46,973 nt of DNA from Bradyrhizobium sp. (GTDB lineage Bacteria; Pseudomonadota; Alphaproteobacteria; Rhizobiales; Xanthobacteraceae). A model generated the notes under the pieces. The model was not told the DNA's origin and made no database searches. It saw only the letters and a program-made list of their open reading frames with translations. The translations under genes were made by a program, and so were the position numbers. Numbering within the stretch: the first letter of the stretch is position 1; the number at the start of each line of letters is the position of its first letter. The stretch lies in the NCBI RefSeq assembly GCF_028868675.1, contig NZ_JAGWUA010000015.1, positions 1 through 46,973 of the forward strand, given 5' to 3'. Positions 17,965 to 25,552 of this stretch are shown here, one piece after another.

Positions 17965-18834
17965 TCAGGCTTCGTCGACCACGCCGTTGTGCAAAGTTCC
18001 GATGCCGTCGGTCTCGACCTCGACGACGTCGCCGGGTTTGAGATAGCGCGGCGGATCGAAGCGCGCACCGGCGCCGGTCGGCGTGCCCGTGACGATGATA
18101 TCGCCGGGCACCAGCGTTGCGAATGTCGAGATATAGTGCAGGAGATAGCGGAAGGGAAAGATCAGCCGGCTGGTGCGATCGTCCTGCCGCAACTCGCCGT
18201 TGACCCGCGTGGTCAGGCGGATGTCGGCGATCTGCGCCTCATTCGTGTAAGGCACGAGCCACGGGCCGAGGCTGCCGCTGGAATCGAAATTCTTGCCCTG
18301 CGTGACGTTGAATTTTGCGTGGCGCAGCCAGTCGCGCACCGAACCCTCGTTGCACAGGGTGATGGCCGCGATGTGATCGAGCGCGCTGCTCTCCGGGATG
18401 TGGCGGCCGGCCTTGCCGATCACCAACACGATCTCGCCTTCATAGTCGAGCTGGTGCGAGGCGCGCGGGCGCACCAGCGGCGTCTCGTGGCCGACGAAGG
18501 AGCGCGGGCTGCGCATGAACATGCTCGGATATTTCGGCGCGTCCTGGCCATCCCTGTACTCGGCGTTGCGGTCGGGATAGTTGACGCCGATGCAGATGAT
18601 CTTTTCCGGGGCGGGCACCGGCGGCAGCCAGGTGATGTCGCCGACGGCATGATCTGGTGCACAGCCGGCGGCTTCTTCGGCGAACTTCAGCAATTTGCCT
18701 GCGACGATCACGTCGCGCAGCGTCGGATAGTCCTTGCCGTGGCGCGCCGAGAGATCGACGAGGCCGCCGTCGACGACGGCGCCGTATCTGGTCGTGCCCT
18801 TGACGGCGTAGGTGGCGAGGCGAGGGGAGGTCAT
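17965..18834 (-). CDS. hpaG: FAH-family hydrolase/decarboxylase, HpaG-like
   Basis: Fumarylacetoacetate-hydrolase-fold protein of 289 residues, predicted to act as 5-oxopent-3-ene-1,2,5-tricarboxylate decarboxylase in homoprotocatechuate degradation. Family motifs are IICIGVNYPDRNAEY at about 94-108, the metal-binding glutamates in HQLDYEGEIVLVIGK near 140, and TGTPTGAG near 250. It is a single-domain form, whereas enterobacterial HpaG is a duplicated two-domain protein. The start ATG at 18834 has GGGGAGG just upstream. It follows hpaD by five bases. The role in the pathway comes from context, since FAH-fold enzymes have varied substrates. Confidence 0.8.
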   Translation of the reverse strand: MTSPRLATYAVKGTTRYGAVVDGGLVDLSARHGKDYPTLRDVIVAGKLLKFAEEAAGCAPDHAVGDITWLPPVPAPEKIICIGVNYPDRNAEYRDGQDAPKYPSMFMRSPRSFVGHETPLVRPRASHQLDYEGEIVLVIGKAGRHIPESSALDHIAAITLCNEGSVRDWLRHAKFNVTQGKNFDSSGSLGPWLVPYTNEAQIADIRLTTRVNGELRQDDRTSRLIFPFRYLLHYISTFATLVPGDIIVTGTPTGAGARFDPPRYLKPGDVVEVETDGIGTLHNGVVDEA

Positions 18835-18839
18835 GAGAT

Positions 18840-19823
18840 TCAATCCGCCACCAGCACGTCGGCCACGAAGCGCGGCTCGCGCACAGCTTGCCCGGTGAAC
18901 GGCGAGCCCTGCTCGAACCAGGAGCGCGGCGCGGGCGCGCCCCACAGCGTCTGCCGGCGCGGATCGCGCAGCGACCAGCGCAGCGGCTCGTGGTCGTGAT
19001 CGCCGGTGAAATAGTCGCTGGTGTAGAGCTCCAGCCGATGGCCGTCGGGATCCCTGACATAGAGGAAGAAGGCGTTCGAGATGCCGTGGCGCCCCGGTCC
19101 GCGCTCGATGTTCTTGACGAAGCCGGAGGAGGCCATGACGTCGCAGAGGTGGATGATGTTCATCGCGGTCGGCACCCAATAGGCGAAATGGTGCAGCCGC
19201 GGTCCCTTGCCGTTGGTGAAGGCGAAGTCGTGAACGTTACCCTTGCGATGCATCCAGGCTGCCGCAATGCGCCCGTTGGCGCCGTCCTCCTCGGCATATT
19301 CGCTCAGCCGGAAGCCGAGGCGGGCGTAGAAGTCCACGGTGTCCTGCACCTCGGGGGCGAAGGCGTTGAAATGGTCGAGCCGCTGCGGGTGGCAGCCCTT
19401 GTAGAGATCGTAGCGGCGCAACAGATGCGGCCGCTTCTCCATCGCGGCGTAAAGCTCGATCTGGAAGCCGAAAGGATCGGTGAATTGCAGGGTGCGGCCC
19501 TGGAACGGCTGCTTGACGAAGGCATGGGCGATGCCGTTCTCGGAGAAGAAGGCGGCCGCCTCGTCGAGATCCTTCTCGTTGCCGACCTTGAAGCCGAGCC
19601 GGTTGCAGGCAGGCACGGCGGCCTTGCGCAGCACCAGCGAGTGATGCTGATGCTCCTCGAAGCCGCGCAGGTACACCGCGCTGTCGTCGGCGGCCTCCAC
19701 ATGCAGGCCGACCGTGGTCTCGTAGAATTCGCGGCTGAGCTTCAGATCGGTCACGTCGAGCACGGCGTGGCTCGAGCGGATGATGTTGAAGGGCGGCTCG
19801 AAGACGTGTTGCGGAACGGGCAT
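18840..19823 (-). CDS. hpaD: Homoprotocatechuate 2,3-dioxygenase (extradiol, VOC fold)
   Basis: Fe or Mn-dependent ring-cleaving dioxygenase opening 3,4-dihydroxyphenylacetate to 5-carboxymethyl-2-hydroxymuconate semialdehyde. It has 327 residues and two VOC modules. Metal ligands visible are His151 in RLDHFNAF, His211 or His212 in LHHFAYW, and Glu265 in GHRLELYTSDY, matching the His-His-Glu facial triad of type I extradiol enzymes. GFEEHQHHSLVL near 54-65 is typical of the N-terminal module. Start ATG at 19823. The frame further upstream runs into the palindrome 19845-19908 and was rejected. Middle of the hpa operon. Confidence 0.91.
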   Translation of the reverse strand: MPVPQHVFEPPFNIIRSSHAVLDVTDLKLSREFYETTVGLHVEAADDSAVYLRGFEEHQHHSLVLRKAAVPACNRLGFKVGNEKDLDEAAAFFSENGIAHAFVKQPFQGRTLQFTDPFGFQIELYAAMEKRPHLLRRYDLYKGCHPQRLDHFNAFAPEVQDTVDFYARLGFRLSEYAEEDGANGRIAAAWMHRKGNVHDFAFTNGKGPRLHHFAYWVPTAMNIIHLCDVMASSGFVKNIERGPGRHGISNAFFLYVRDPDGHRLELYTSDYFTGDHDHEPLRWSLRDPRRQTLWGAPAPRSWFEQGSPFTGQAVREPRFVADVLVAD

Positions 19824-19844
19824 TGGTTTCCTCGGCTTGGTATT

Positions 19845-19908
19845 CCGGGGCGCGTAGCGCGAACCCGCAATCTCCAGGTCCCGGGTTCGCGCTGCGCGCG
19901 CCCCGGGA
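19845..19908. repeat. GC-rich extragenic hairpin (family E)
   Basis: CCGGGGCGCGTAGCGCGAACCC (left arm from 19845) and its mirror, GGGTTCGCGCTGCGCGCGCC, near 19883-19902, form an imperfect hairpin between hpaE and hpaD. It may terminate or stabilise segments of the operon message. Confidence 0.65.
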
Positions 19909-19918
19909 CGACGGTTGT

Positions 19919-21460
19919 TCAAATTCCCAGTTTCTGAATCTTGTGCGTGCCCCGTGCCAGCGAGACGTGCTTGGTTTCCATGTAGAAGTCGAAGGAGTAG
20001 TCGCCGCCGTCGCGGCCGATGCCCGAGGCCTTCATGCCGCCGAACGGCGTCGGCAGGTGGCGGACGTTTTCCGAGTTGAGCCAGATCATGCCGGCTTCCA
20101 GCGCATCAGCGACGCGAAGCGCGCGGCCCATGTCGTTGGTCCAGACATAGCCGGTCAGCCCGTAGCGCACGTCGTTGGCGATCTCGATCGCGTCCTTCTC
20201 GTCGCGGAAGGAGAGCACCGTGAGGAACGGTCCGAACACCTCCTCCTGCGCCACGCGCATCCTGGCCGTCGCGCCGGTCACCAGCGTCGGCTGCACATAG
20301 TGCCCGCCGCCCGGGCCGTCATGGGCCTTGCCGCCGACCGCGATGACCGCGCCGTCCTGACGCGCGACGTCGAAATAGGAGCAGACTTTTGCCAGGTGCC
20401 GCTCGTGGATCAGCGGCCCGATCTCGGTCGCGGGATCGAGGGGGTGACCGACCTTCAGTGCCTTGACGCGTGCGGCGAGCTTCTCGATGAACTTGTCGGC
20501 GATGCTCTGCTGGATCAGGAGGCGGCTGGAGGAGGTGCAGCGCTCGCCGTTGAGCGAGTAGATCATGAACACCACGGCATCGAGCGCGCGGTCGAGATCG
20601 GCGTCGTCGAACACGATCACCGGGTTCTTGCCGCCGAGCTCGAAATGCACGCGCTTTAGCGTCGGCGCGCCCTGCCTCATGATCGCCGATCCTGTCGCGC
20701 TTTCGCCGACGAAGCCGATCGCCTTGATTGCGGGATGTTCCGTCAGCGCCTTGCCGGCCTCTTCGCCAAGACCGTGCACGGTGTTGAGCACGCCGTCAGG
20801 GAGGCCTGCCTCCTTGGCGAGCCTTGCCAGGATATCGGCGGTGATCGGCGACCATTCGGCGGGCTTGTGCACCACGGTGCAGCCGGCGGCGAGGGCAGGG
20901 GCGATCTTCCAGGTCGAGAGCATGAACGGCGTGTTCCACGGCGTGATCACGCCGACGGGGCCGATCGGCACGCGGGTGGAGACGTTCCAGTGCTCGTCGC
21001 TCGGCGTGTTGAGGCCGTCTCTCGCCTCGGCGCATTTGTCGGCGAAGAAGCGGAAGTTTTCGGCGGCGCGGACCGCGGCCTTCGCCATGAAGCGGTAGGC
21101 CTGCCCGGTATCGATGCATTCGAGCACGGCGATGTCGTCGGCATTATCCTCGATCGCGTCCGCCACCCGGTGCAGGAGCTTGCGCCGCATCGCCGGTCCC
21201 ATGTCGCGCCAGGACTTGAAGGCGAGCGCGGCGGCGGTCGCCGCGCGGTCGATGTCCTCGGCATTGCCGCGGGCGACGCTTGCGAGCGTCGCGCCGTCGA
21301 CCGGCGAATTCGTCTCGAAGGTCTCGCCCGAGATCGACGGCACGACCTTGCCGTCGATCCTGTGACCGATGCCGTCGGCGCGCAGCTTCTTCAGGAGCGG
21401 TGCCGCGCGGTCGCGGTTGGCCTGGAACATTTCGGCCGGCTTCGGCGCGGGCTTATCCAT
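19919..21460 (-). CDS. hpaE: 5-carboxymethyl-2-hydroxymuconate semialdehyde dehydrogenase
   Basis: NAD-dependent aldehyde dehydrogenase of 513 residues oxidising the ring-cleavage semialdehyde to 5-carboxymethyl-2-hydroxymuconate. ALDH signatures are the catalytic Asn176 in ITPWNTPFM, Glu274 in VHFELGGKNP, and the nucleophile Cys308 in LNGERCTSSSR, with the usual NAD fold between. The start codon ATG at 21460 lies inside hpaF: the two genes overlap by eight bases, pointing to translational coupling. Highly similar in layout to HpaE/HpcC proteins. Assignment to this substrate rests on neighbouring hpaD, hpaF and hpaH. Confidence 0.91.
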   Translation of the reverse strand: MDKPAPKPAEMFQANRDRAAPLLKKLRADGIGHRIDGKVVPSISGETFETNSPVDGATLASVARGNAEDIDRAATAAALAFKSWRDMGPAMRRKLLHRVADAIEDNADDIAVLECIDTGQAYRFMAKAAVRAAENFRFFADKCAEARDGLNTPSDEHWNVSTRVPIGPVGVITPWNTPFMLSTWKIAPALAAGCTVVHKPAEWSPITADILARLAKEAGLPDGVLNTVHGLGEEAGKALTEHPAIKAIGFVGESATGSAIMRQGAPTLKRVHFELGGKNPVIVFDDADLDRALDAVVFMIYSLNGERCTSSSRLLIQQSIADKFIEKLAARVKALKVGHPLDPATEIGPLIHERHLAKVCSYFDVARQDGAVIAVGGKAHDGPGGGHYVQPTLVTGATARMRVAQEEVFGPFLTVLSFRDEKDAIEIANDVRYGLTGYVWTNDMGRALRVADALEAGMIWLNSENVRHLPTPFGGMKASGIGRDGGDYSFDFYMETKHVSLARGTHKIQKLGI

Positions 21461-21851
21461 GGGCGGCCTCCGCCTTCAGGGCATCGTGGATGTTGTTGCG
21501 CTTCCAGCTCGTCTCCTTGTCGTTGATCTGCATGTCGAACGACAGCGCGAACTTGCTCGCGGCAAAGACGGGATCGAGATGGCCGGAGAGGGCGCGGAAG
21601 ACGTGCTCGCCGGCCTTCTTACGGGTGGCGAGATCGCGGCCTTCGCCGAGGCGCAGCAGCATGGAGAGAAAGCCGTAGTCGGTTCTCCCATCCGCGATCG
21701 CATAATGCTCGCACTTGATGGCGCGGACGCGGATGCCGCCGACCGGAAAGACGCCGGTCTCGGCCGCCGCCTTGCGCACGATTTCGCACACCGCGCCCAT
21801 GTCGAGGCGGTCATCGAGATTGGCCGAATATTCGATCGTGAAATGCGGCAT
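21453..21851 (-). CDS. hpaF: 5-carboxymethyl-2-hydroxymuconate delta-isomerase
   Basis: Tautomerase-superfamily enzyme, 132 residues, normal for HpaF. It moves a double bond of 5-carboxymethyl-2-hydroxymuconate before decarboxylation. The catalytic Pro follows the initiator Met (MPHFTIEYSANL), where it becomes the N-terminal base after Met removal. The fold elements GGIRVRAIKCEHYAIADG and LLRLGEGRD are characteristic. Its end overlaps hpaE by eight bases, and hpaH ends 37 bases before it. Single-copy, intact. Confidence 0.92.
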   Translation of the reverse strand: MPHFTIEYSANLDDRLDMGAVCEIVRKAAAETGVFPVGGIRVRAIKCEHYAIADGRTDYGFLSMLLRLGEGRDLATRKKAGEHVFRALSGHLDPVFAASKFALSFDMQINDKETSWKRNNIHDALKAEAAHG

Positions 21852-21888
21852 GGCGGTTTCACTCCCTCATCGTTCGCGTTCGCGCCGC

Positions 21889-22695
21889 TCAGGCGAAGTA
21901 GCAACTCACCGAGCCGCAGGCACCATAGTCGGCCTGGATTGTGTCGCCCTTGCGGGTCTCGATCGGGCGGATGAAGGAGCCGGCCAGCACGACCTGGCCG
22001 GGCTCGAGCGCCAGGCCCAGCGGCGCGATCTTGTTGGCGAGCCAGGCCACGGCAGTGGCGGGATGGTTGAGCACGCCGGCGGCAAGGCCGGTCTCTTCCA
22101 ACTGGCCGTTCTTGAAGCATAGGGCGCCGATCCAGCGCAAATCGGTGTCCAGCGGCCGGATCGGCCGGCCGCCGAGCACGATGCCGGCATTGGCCGCGTT
22201 GTCGGCGATGGTGTCAAATATCTTCCGCGTCGCCTTGGTCTCCTGGTCCACGCGCTCGACCCGCGTGTCCAAAATCTCCAACGCCGGCACGACGAAATCG
22301 GTGGCGTCGAGCACATCGAACATCGTGCAGTCGGGCCCCGCGAGCCGCTTGTTCATGATGAAGGCAAGCTCGGCCTCGACGCGGGTCGCGATGAAGCGGT
22401 CCGACGGCACCAGCCCGCCATCGGCAAAGAACATGTCGTCGAGCAGTACGCCGGAATCCGGCTCGTCGATGTCGAGCGCGCTCTGCATCGCCTTCGACGT
22501 CAGGCCGATCTTGTGGCCTTTGACGATACGGCCCTCCGCGAGCTTGATATCGACCCAGGCCTTCTGAATCGCGTAGGCATCCGCGATGGTGATCGCGGGA
22601 TAGTCCTGCGAGAGCTGGCGGATCTGCGTGCGGGTCTGCTCCGCCTGATGCAGGCGGTTCGCGCAACTCTGGATATCGTCGTTGGACAGCGCCAT
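21889..22695 (-). CDS. hpaH: 2-oxohept-3-ene-1,7-dioate hydratase
   Basis: Hydratase of the HpaH/MhpD branch of the FAH-fold group, 268 residues, adding water to 2-oxohept-3-ene-1,7-dioate to give the aldolase substrate. The motifs NRLHQAEQTRTQIRQLSQ at the N-terminus, KGHKIGLTSKAMQ near 60, the metal-binding VEAELAFIMNK near 107, and LGGRPIRPLDTDL near 173 are characteristic. It is the first gene of the minus-strand run and begins 35 bases after the TTAACATGTTAA palindrome shared with hpaR. Intact. Confidence 0.91.
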   Translation of the reverse strand: MALSNDDIQSCANRLHQAEQTRTQIRQLSQDYPAITIADAYAIQKAWVDIKLAEGRIVKGHKIGLTSKAMQSALDIDEPDSGVLLDDMFFADGGLVPSDRFIATRVEAELAFIMNKRLAGPDCTMFDVLDATDFVVPALEILDTRVERVDQETKATRKIFDTIADNAANAGIVLGGRPIRPLDTDLRWIGALCFKNGQLEETGLAAGVLNHPATAVAWLANKIAPLGLALEPGQVVLAGSFIRPIETRKGDTIQADYGACGSVSCYFA

Positions 22696-22725
22696 GGGAT
22701 GCTTGCAAATTGAGGTCGTAACGAG

Positions 22726-22754
22726 ATAATTAACATGTTAAGTGAATTCGTCAA
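22726..22754 (-). promoter_or_regulatory. Candidate hpaH promoter
   Basis: Read on the minus strand, TTGACG (22754-22749) and AATTAT (22731-22726) are 17 bases apart, like a sigma-70 -35/-10 pair, 30 bases before the hpaH ATG. The operator palindrome lies inside the spacer. On the other strand TTGAGG at 22710-22715 may be the -35 of the hpaR promoter, whose -10 would overlap the same palindrome. Confidence 0.5.
22730..22741. promoter_or_regulatory. HpaR operator candidate, TTAACATGTTAA
   Basis: Perfect 12-base palindrome in the 121-bp gap between divergent hpaH and hpaR. It fits the TTAA-centred dyads bound by MarR-family regulators. It lies between the proposed -35 and -10 of hpaH and near that of hpaR, so binding would repress the catabolic genes and hpaR itself until inducer binds. 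Confidence 0.65.
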
Positions 22755-22816
22755 ACCGAATCTGTTCGTGTTGCAGCGCAACCGGATTTGGCTTTGAGAG
22801 CACGAGGCGTTTGGCG

Positions 22817-23338
22817 ATGGCGAAGAAGCAACCGGCCGATCCTGCGAACGGAAACCCGTCGGCCGCCCGGCAGGTGCCGATGCGCGAATTCTCCCGCTCG
22901 TTGCCGATGTCGCTGTTGCGGGCGCGGGAGGCCGTGATGCGGCAGTTCCGTCCCTCGCTCCGCCAGCACGGCCTCACCGAGCAGCAATGGCGAATCCTGC
23001 GCGCGCTCGCGGCGATCGATGCCGTCGAGGTCACGGAACTCGCCCGCACCGCGTTTCTGCTGGGTCCGAGCCTTTCGCGCATCCTGCGCGATCTCGAGGC
23101 GCGCCACCTGATCGAGCGCAGGACGGCCAAGGCGGATCAGCGGCGCAGCATGGTCTCGATCTCCGAGAAGGGCGTGAAGCTGATGGCATCGGTGGCGCCG
23201 AATTCGGAAGCCATCTATGCCGAGATCACGCGGCACTTCGGCGCCCACAAGCTCGCGGAGCTGCAGGAGATGCTGGGCGAACTGGAGCAGAGCCTCGCCG
23301 GCCTCGGCGGCGCGGACGAGGCAAGCGCCGAGGAGTGA
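22817..23338 (+). CDS. hpaR: HpaR-type MarR transcriptional regulator
   Basis: Repressor of the homoprotocatechuate genes, 173 residues. The winged helix-turn-helix is visible: LTEQQWRILRALAAIDAVEVTELAR, then the recognition helix SLSRILRDLEARHLIERR, and the beta-wing RRSMVSISEKG. The N-terminal REFSRSLPMSLLRAREAVM is typical of HpaR. The start MAKKQPAD at 22817 is chosen because the longer frame from 22742 would begin inside the operator. It is divergent from hpaH across the TTAACATGTTAA site, consistent with autoregulation. A strong hairpin and T-run follow at 23361-23391. Confidence 0.9.
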   Translation: MAKKQPADPANGNPSAARQVPMREFSRSLPMSLLRAREAVMRQFRPSLRQHGLTEQQWRILRALAAIDAVEVTELARTAFLLGPSLSRILRDLEARHLIERRTAKADQRRSMVSISEKGVKLMASVAPNSEAIYAEITRHFGAHKLAELQEMLGELEQSLAGLGGADEASAEE

Positions 23339-23360
23339 GAGCAGATATGCGCGGGCGCGC

Positions 23361-23391
23361 GCCGCGGGCCATGGACAGCGCGGCTTTTTTT
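23361..23391 (+). terminator. Intrinsic terminator after hpaR
   Basis: GCCGCG (23361-23366) pairs with CGCGGC (23379-23384), a 6-bp GC stem with a 12-base loop, followed directly by seven T (23385-23391). It would separate hpaR transcription from the downstream dehydrogenase gene at 23465. Confidence 0.65.
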
Positions 23392-23464
23392 CGCTCAAAG
23401 TGCCGATCAAGCCGGTCTGTTCAAAACCGGCGACGGGAACAAGGTAGAGGCAGATAGACCCGCT

Positions 23465-24553
23465 ATGGTCACCATCCAGGTTCAGAAGCTGATCGACTTC
23501 GTCGCCGACGTCTTCGCGCATGCGGAGTCCTCGCCGGAGGAAGCCAGGCGTATCGCAACTTACCTTACGACCGCCAATCTCACCGGCCATGACAGCCACG
23601 GCGTGATCCGCGTGCCCGTCTACATCCGCTGGAAGAAGATGGGCTCGGTCGTGCCGAACCAGACCGCCGAGGTGGTGCTCGACACGCCGTCGCTCGCGGT
23701 GGTCGACGGCAAGTTCGGCTACGGCCAGACGGTGACGCCGCAGGCGGTGAGGATCGGCATGGAAAAATGCAGGAAGGCCGGGCTCGCCGCGGTCGCGCTG
23801 CGCAATGCCGGCCATATCGGCCGCGTCGGCGACTGGGCCGAAATGGCGGCCGCCGAAGGACTGGTATCGGTGCATTTCGTCAATGCCGCGGGCTCGCTGC
23901 TGGTCGCGCCGTTCGGCGGCGTCGAGAAGCGGCTGTCGACCGCGCCCTATTGCGTCGGCATTCCGCGTCCGGGGCAGGATCCGATCGTGCTCGATTTCGC
24001 CACCTCGATCGTCGCCGAGGGCAAGGTGCTGGTCGCAAGCCGCGGCGGCAAGAAGCTGCCCAAGGGCGCGCTGGTCGATGCCGACGGCAGCTTGAGCGAG
24101 GATCCGGCCGTGCTCTACGGGCCCCACACGCCCGACGGTCCGCGCGATCACACCCAGGGAACGGGCGCCATCCGCGCCTTCGGCGAGCACAAGGGCTCGG
24201 GGCTTGCGCTGATGTGCGAACTTCTGGGCGGCGCGCTCACCGGAACGGGCGCGACCTCTTCGGGCCGCCGCTTCGCCAACGGCATGCTGGCTTTCTACGT
24301 CGACCCCAAGGTCGTCGACACCAGCAGGATTTTCGACGCAGAGGTCTCTCGCTACGTCGATTTCATCCGGGCGACGAAACCGATCGCCGGCGTCGAGCAG
24401 GTGTTGATCCCCGGCGATCCCGAGCGAAAAACGCGGGCCGAGCGCACCAGGAACGGCGTGCCCTTGCCGGACGATACCTGGGCGGCGATAGTGAATACCG
24501 CCCGCGAGGTCGGCGTCAGCGAGGTCAGCATCCAGCGGGCCACGGCTTCATGA
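23465..24553 (+). CDS. Ldh2-family malate/lactate-type dehydrogenase
   Basis: NAD(P)-dependent 2-hydroxy acid dehydrogenase of the Ldh2 (malate/L-lactate/ureidoglycolate) family, 362 residues. The catalytic segment TGHDSHGVIRVP is at about residues 40-51, with conserved His near HDSHG. NAGHIGRVGDWAEMAA (about 116-131) and IVLDFATSIVAEGKVLVA near 178 match the family. FGEHKGSGLALMCELLGGALTG follows near 240. This fold is unrelated to Rossmann-type lactate dehydrogenase. It lies between hpaR and hpaI on the plus strand. Homoprotocatechuate degradation has no usual step for it, so it may reduce or oxidise a side-chain 2-hydroxy acid or sugar-acid intermediate. Confidence 0.85.
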   Translation: MVTIQVQKLIDFVADVFAHAESSPEEARRIATYLTTANLTGHDSHGVIRVPVYIRWKKMGSVVPNQTAEVVLDTPSLAVVDGKFGYGQTVTPQAVRIGMEKCRKAGLAAVALRNAGHIGRVGDWAEMAAAEGLVSVHFVNAAGSLLVAPFGGVEKRLSTAPYCVGIPRPGQDPIVLDFATSIVAEGKVLVASRGGKKLPKGALVDADGSLSEDPAVLYGPHTPDGPRDHTQGTGAIRAFGEHKGSGLALMCELLGGALTGTGATSSGRRFANGMLAFYVDPKVVDTSRIFDAEVSRYVDFIRATKPIAGVEQVLIPGDPERKTRAERTRNGVPLPDDTWAAIVNTAREVGVSEVSIQRATAS

Positions 24554-24559
24554 GAATTC

Positions 24560-24647
24560 GTCATTGCGAGGAGCGTTCGCAAACGGAGCAATCCAGATTG
24601 CCTCTCCGGAGACGGTCTCGGGTGCTTTTTTATGGCTCGGCAATGAC
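24560..24647. repeat. GTCATTGCGAGGAGCG-type extragenic repeat (family F)
   Basis: The element begins GTCATTGCGAGGAGCG at 24560 and ends CAATGAC at 24647, with AGCAATCCAGATTGCCT-like internal arms. It resembles a widespread proteobacterial REP-like sequence. It fills most of the gap between the Ldh2-type gene and hpaI. Confidence 0.7.
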
Positions 24648-24679
24648 AGCGCAACCAGCCAACAGGGAAGGAAGGCAAC

Positions 24680-25456
24680 GTGGCGAATAAAGTCAAAGAG
24701 ATCTGGAAGTCGGGCAAGGCCGTGGTCAACGCGTGGCTCGCAATTCCCTCCGGCTTCTCGGCCGAGATGGTCGCGCAATGCGGCTTCGACAGCGTCACCG
24801 TCGACATGCAGCACGGCGTGCAGGACTATCTGTCGATGGTCCAGTGCTTCCAGGCCATGGACAAGCATCCGATCACGCCAATGGTGCGCGTGCCCTGGAA
24901 CGAGCCCGGCATCATCGGCAAGGTGCTCGATGGCGGCGCCTATGGCGTGATCTGCCCAATGGTCAACACGCCGCAGGAGGCCAAGAACCTCGTCTCTTAT
25001 TCAAAATACCCGCCGAAGGGCGTGCGCTCCAACGGACCGATCCGCGCCGGCATGTACGGCACCGCCGGCTCCTATCAGAAGACGGCGAACGACGAGATCG
25101 TGCTGCTGCCGATGATGGAGACCAAGACCGCAGTCGGAAACATGGAAGCGATCCTCGACGTCGAGGGCATCGACGGTGTCTATATCGGGCCGTCCGATCT
25201 CGGCTTCTCCTACGGCCTCGAGCCGAAGCTCGATCGCACCGAACCGGAGATCCTCGCGATCTACGACAAGATCATCAAGGAGTGCGGCAAGCGCGGGCTC
25301 AACCCGGGCATCCATTGCAGCGGCGCCGAAGGCGCGGCGCGCGCCATCAACATGGGCTTCAAGCTGGTGACGCTGTCGAACGAGGTCGGCCTGATGGCGA
25401 CCTACGCCAAGATGCAGGTCAACCAGACCCGGAAGGATTCCGGCGGCAAGGCGTAA
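24680..25456 (+). CDS. hpaI: HpcH/HpaI-family aldolase (4-hydroxy-2-oxoheptanedioate aldolase)
   Basis: Class II pyruvate-dependent aldolase of 258 residues. HpaI splits 4-hydroxy-2-oxoheptane-1,7-dioate to pyruvate and succinic semialdehyde. Catalytic and metal residues match E. coli HpaI: His45 in VDMQHG, Arg70 in MVRVPW, Glu147 in MMETKT and Asp173 in GPSDLGFSYG. Start is GTG at 24680 after AGGAAGG. The family also includes 2-dehydro-3-deoxyglucarate aldolase (GarL), and the next gene is a UxaA/GarD-type dehydratase, so this enzyme could serve a sugar-acid route as well. Confidence 0.88.
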   Translation: MANKVKEIWKSGKAVVNAWLAIPSGFSAEMVAQCGFDSVTVDMQHGVQDYLSMVQCFQAMDKHPITPMVRVPWNEPGIIGKVLDGGAYGVICPMVNTPQEAKNLVSYSKYPPKGVRSNGPIRAGMYGTAGSYQKTANDEIVLLPMMETKTAVGNMEAILDVEGIDGVYIGPSDLGFSYGLEPKLDRTEPEILAIYDKIIKECGKRGLNPGIHCSGAEGAARAINMGFKLVTLSNEVGLMATYAKMQVNQTRKDSGGKA

Positions 25457-25462
25457 GCTGCC

Positions 25463-25535
25463 GCGAATGGCGAATAGGGAGTAGCGAATAGCGCTACTCG
25501 CGTTCCCTATTCGCCACTCCCCATTCGCTACTCGC
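25463..25535. repeat. CGAATGGCGAATAG-type hairpin repeat (family D)
   Basis: GCGAATGGCGAATAGGGAGTAGCG is mirrored by the 3' half, which reads CGCTACTCGCGTTCCCTATTCGCC and then ACTCCCCATTCGC. Interlocking inverted repeats fill the gap between hpaI and the dehydratase gene. It shares its building words with 9891-9943. Confidence 0.72.
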
Positions 25536-25552
25536 CTCCGAAGGAGAACCCC

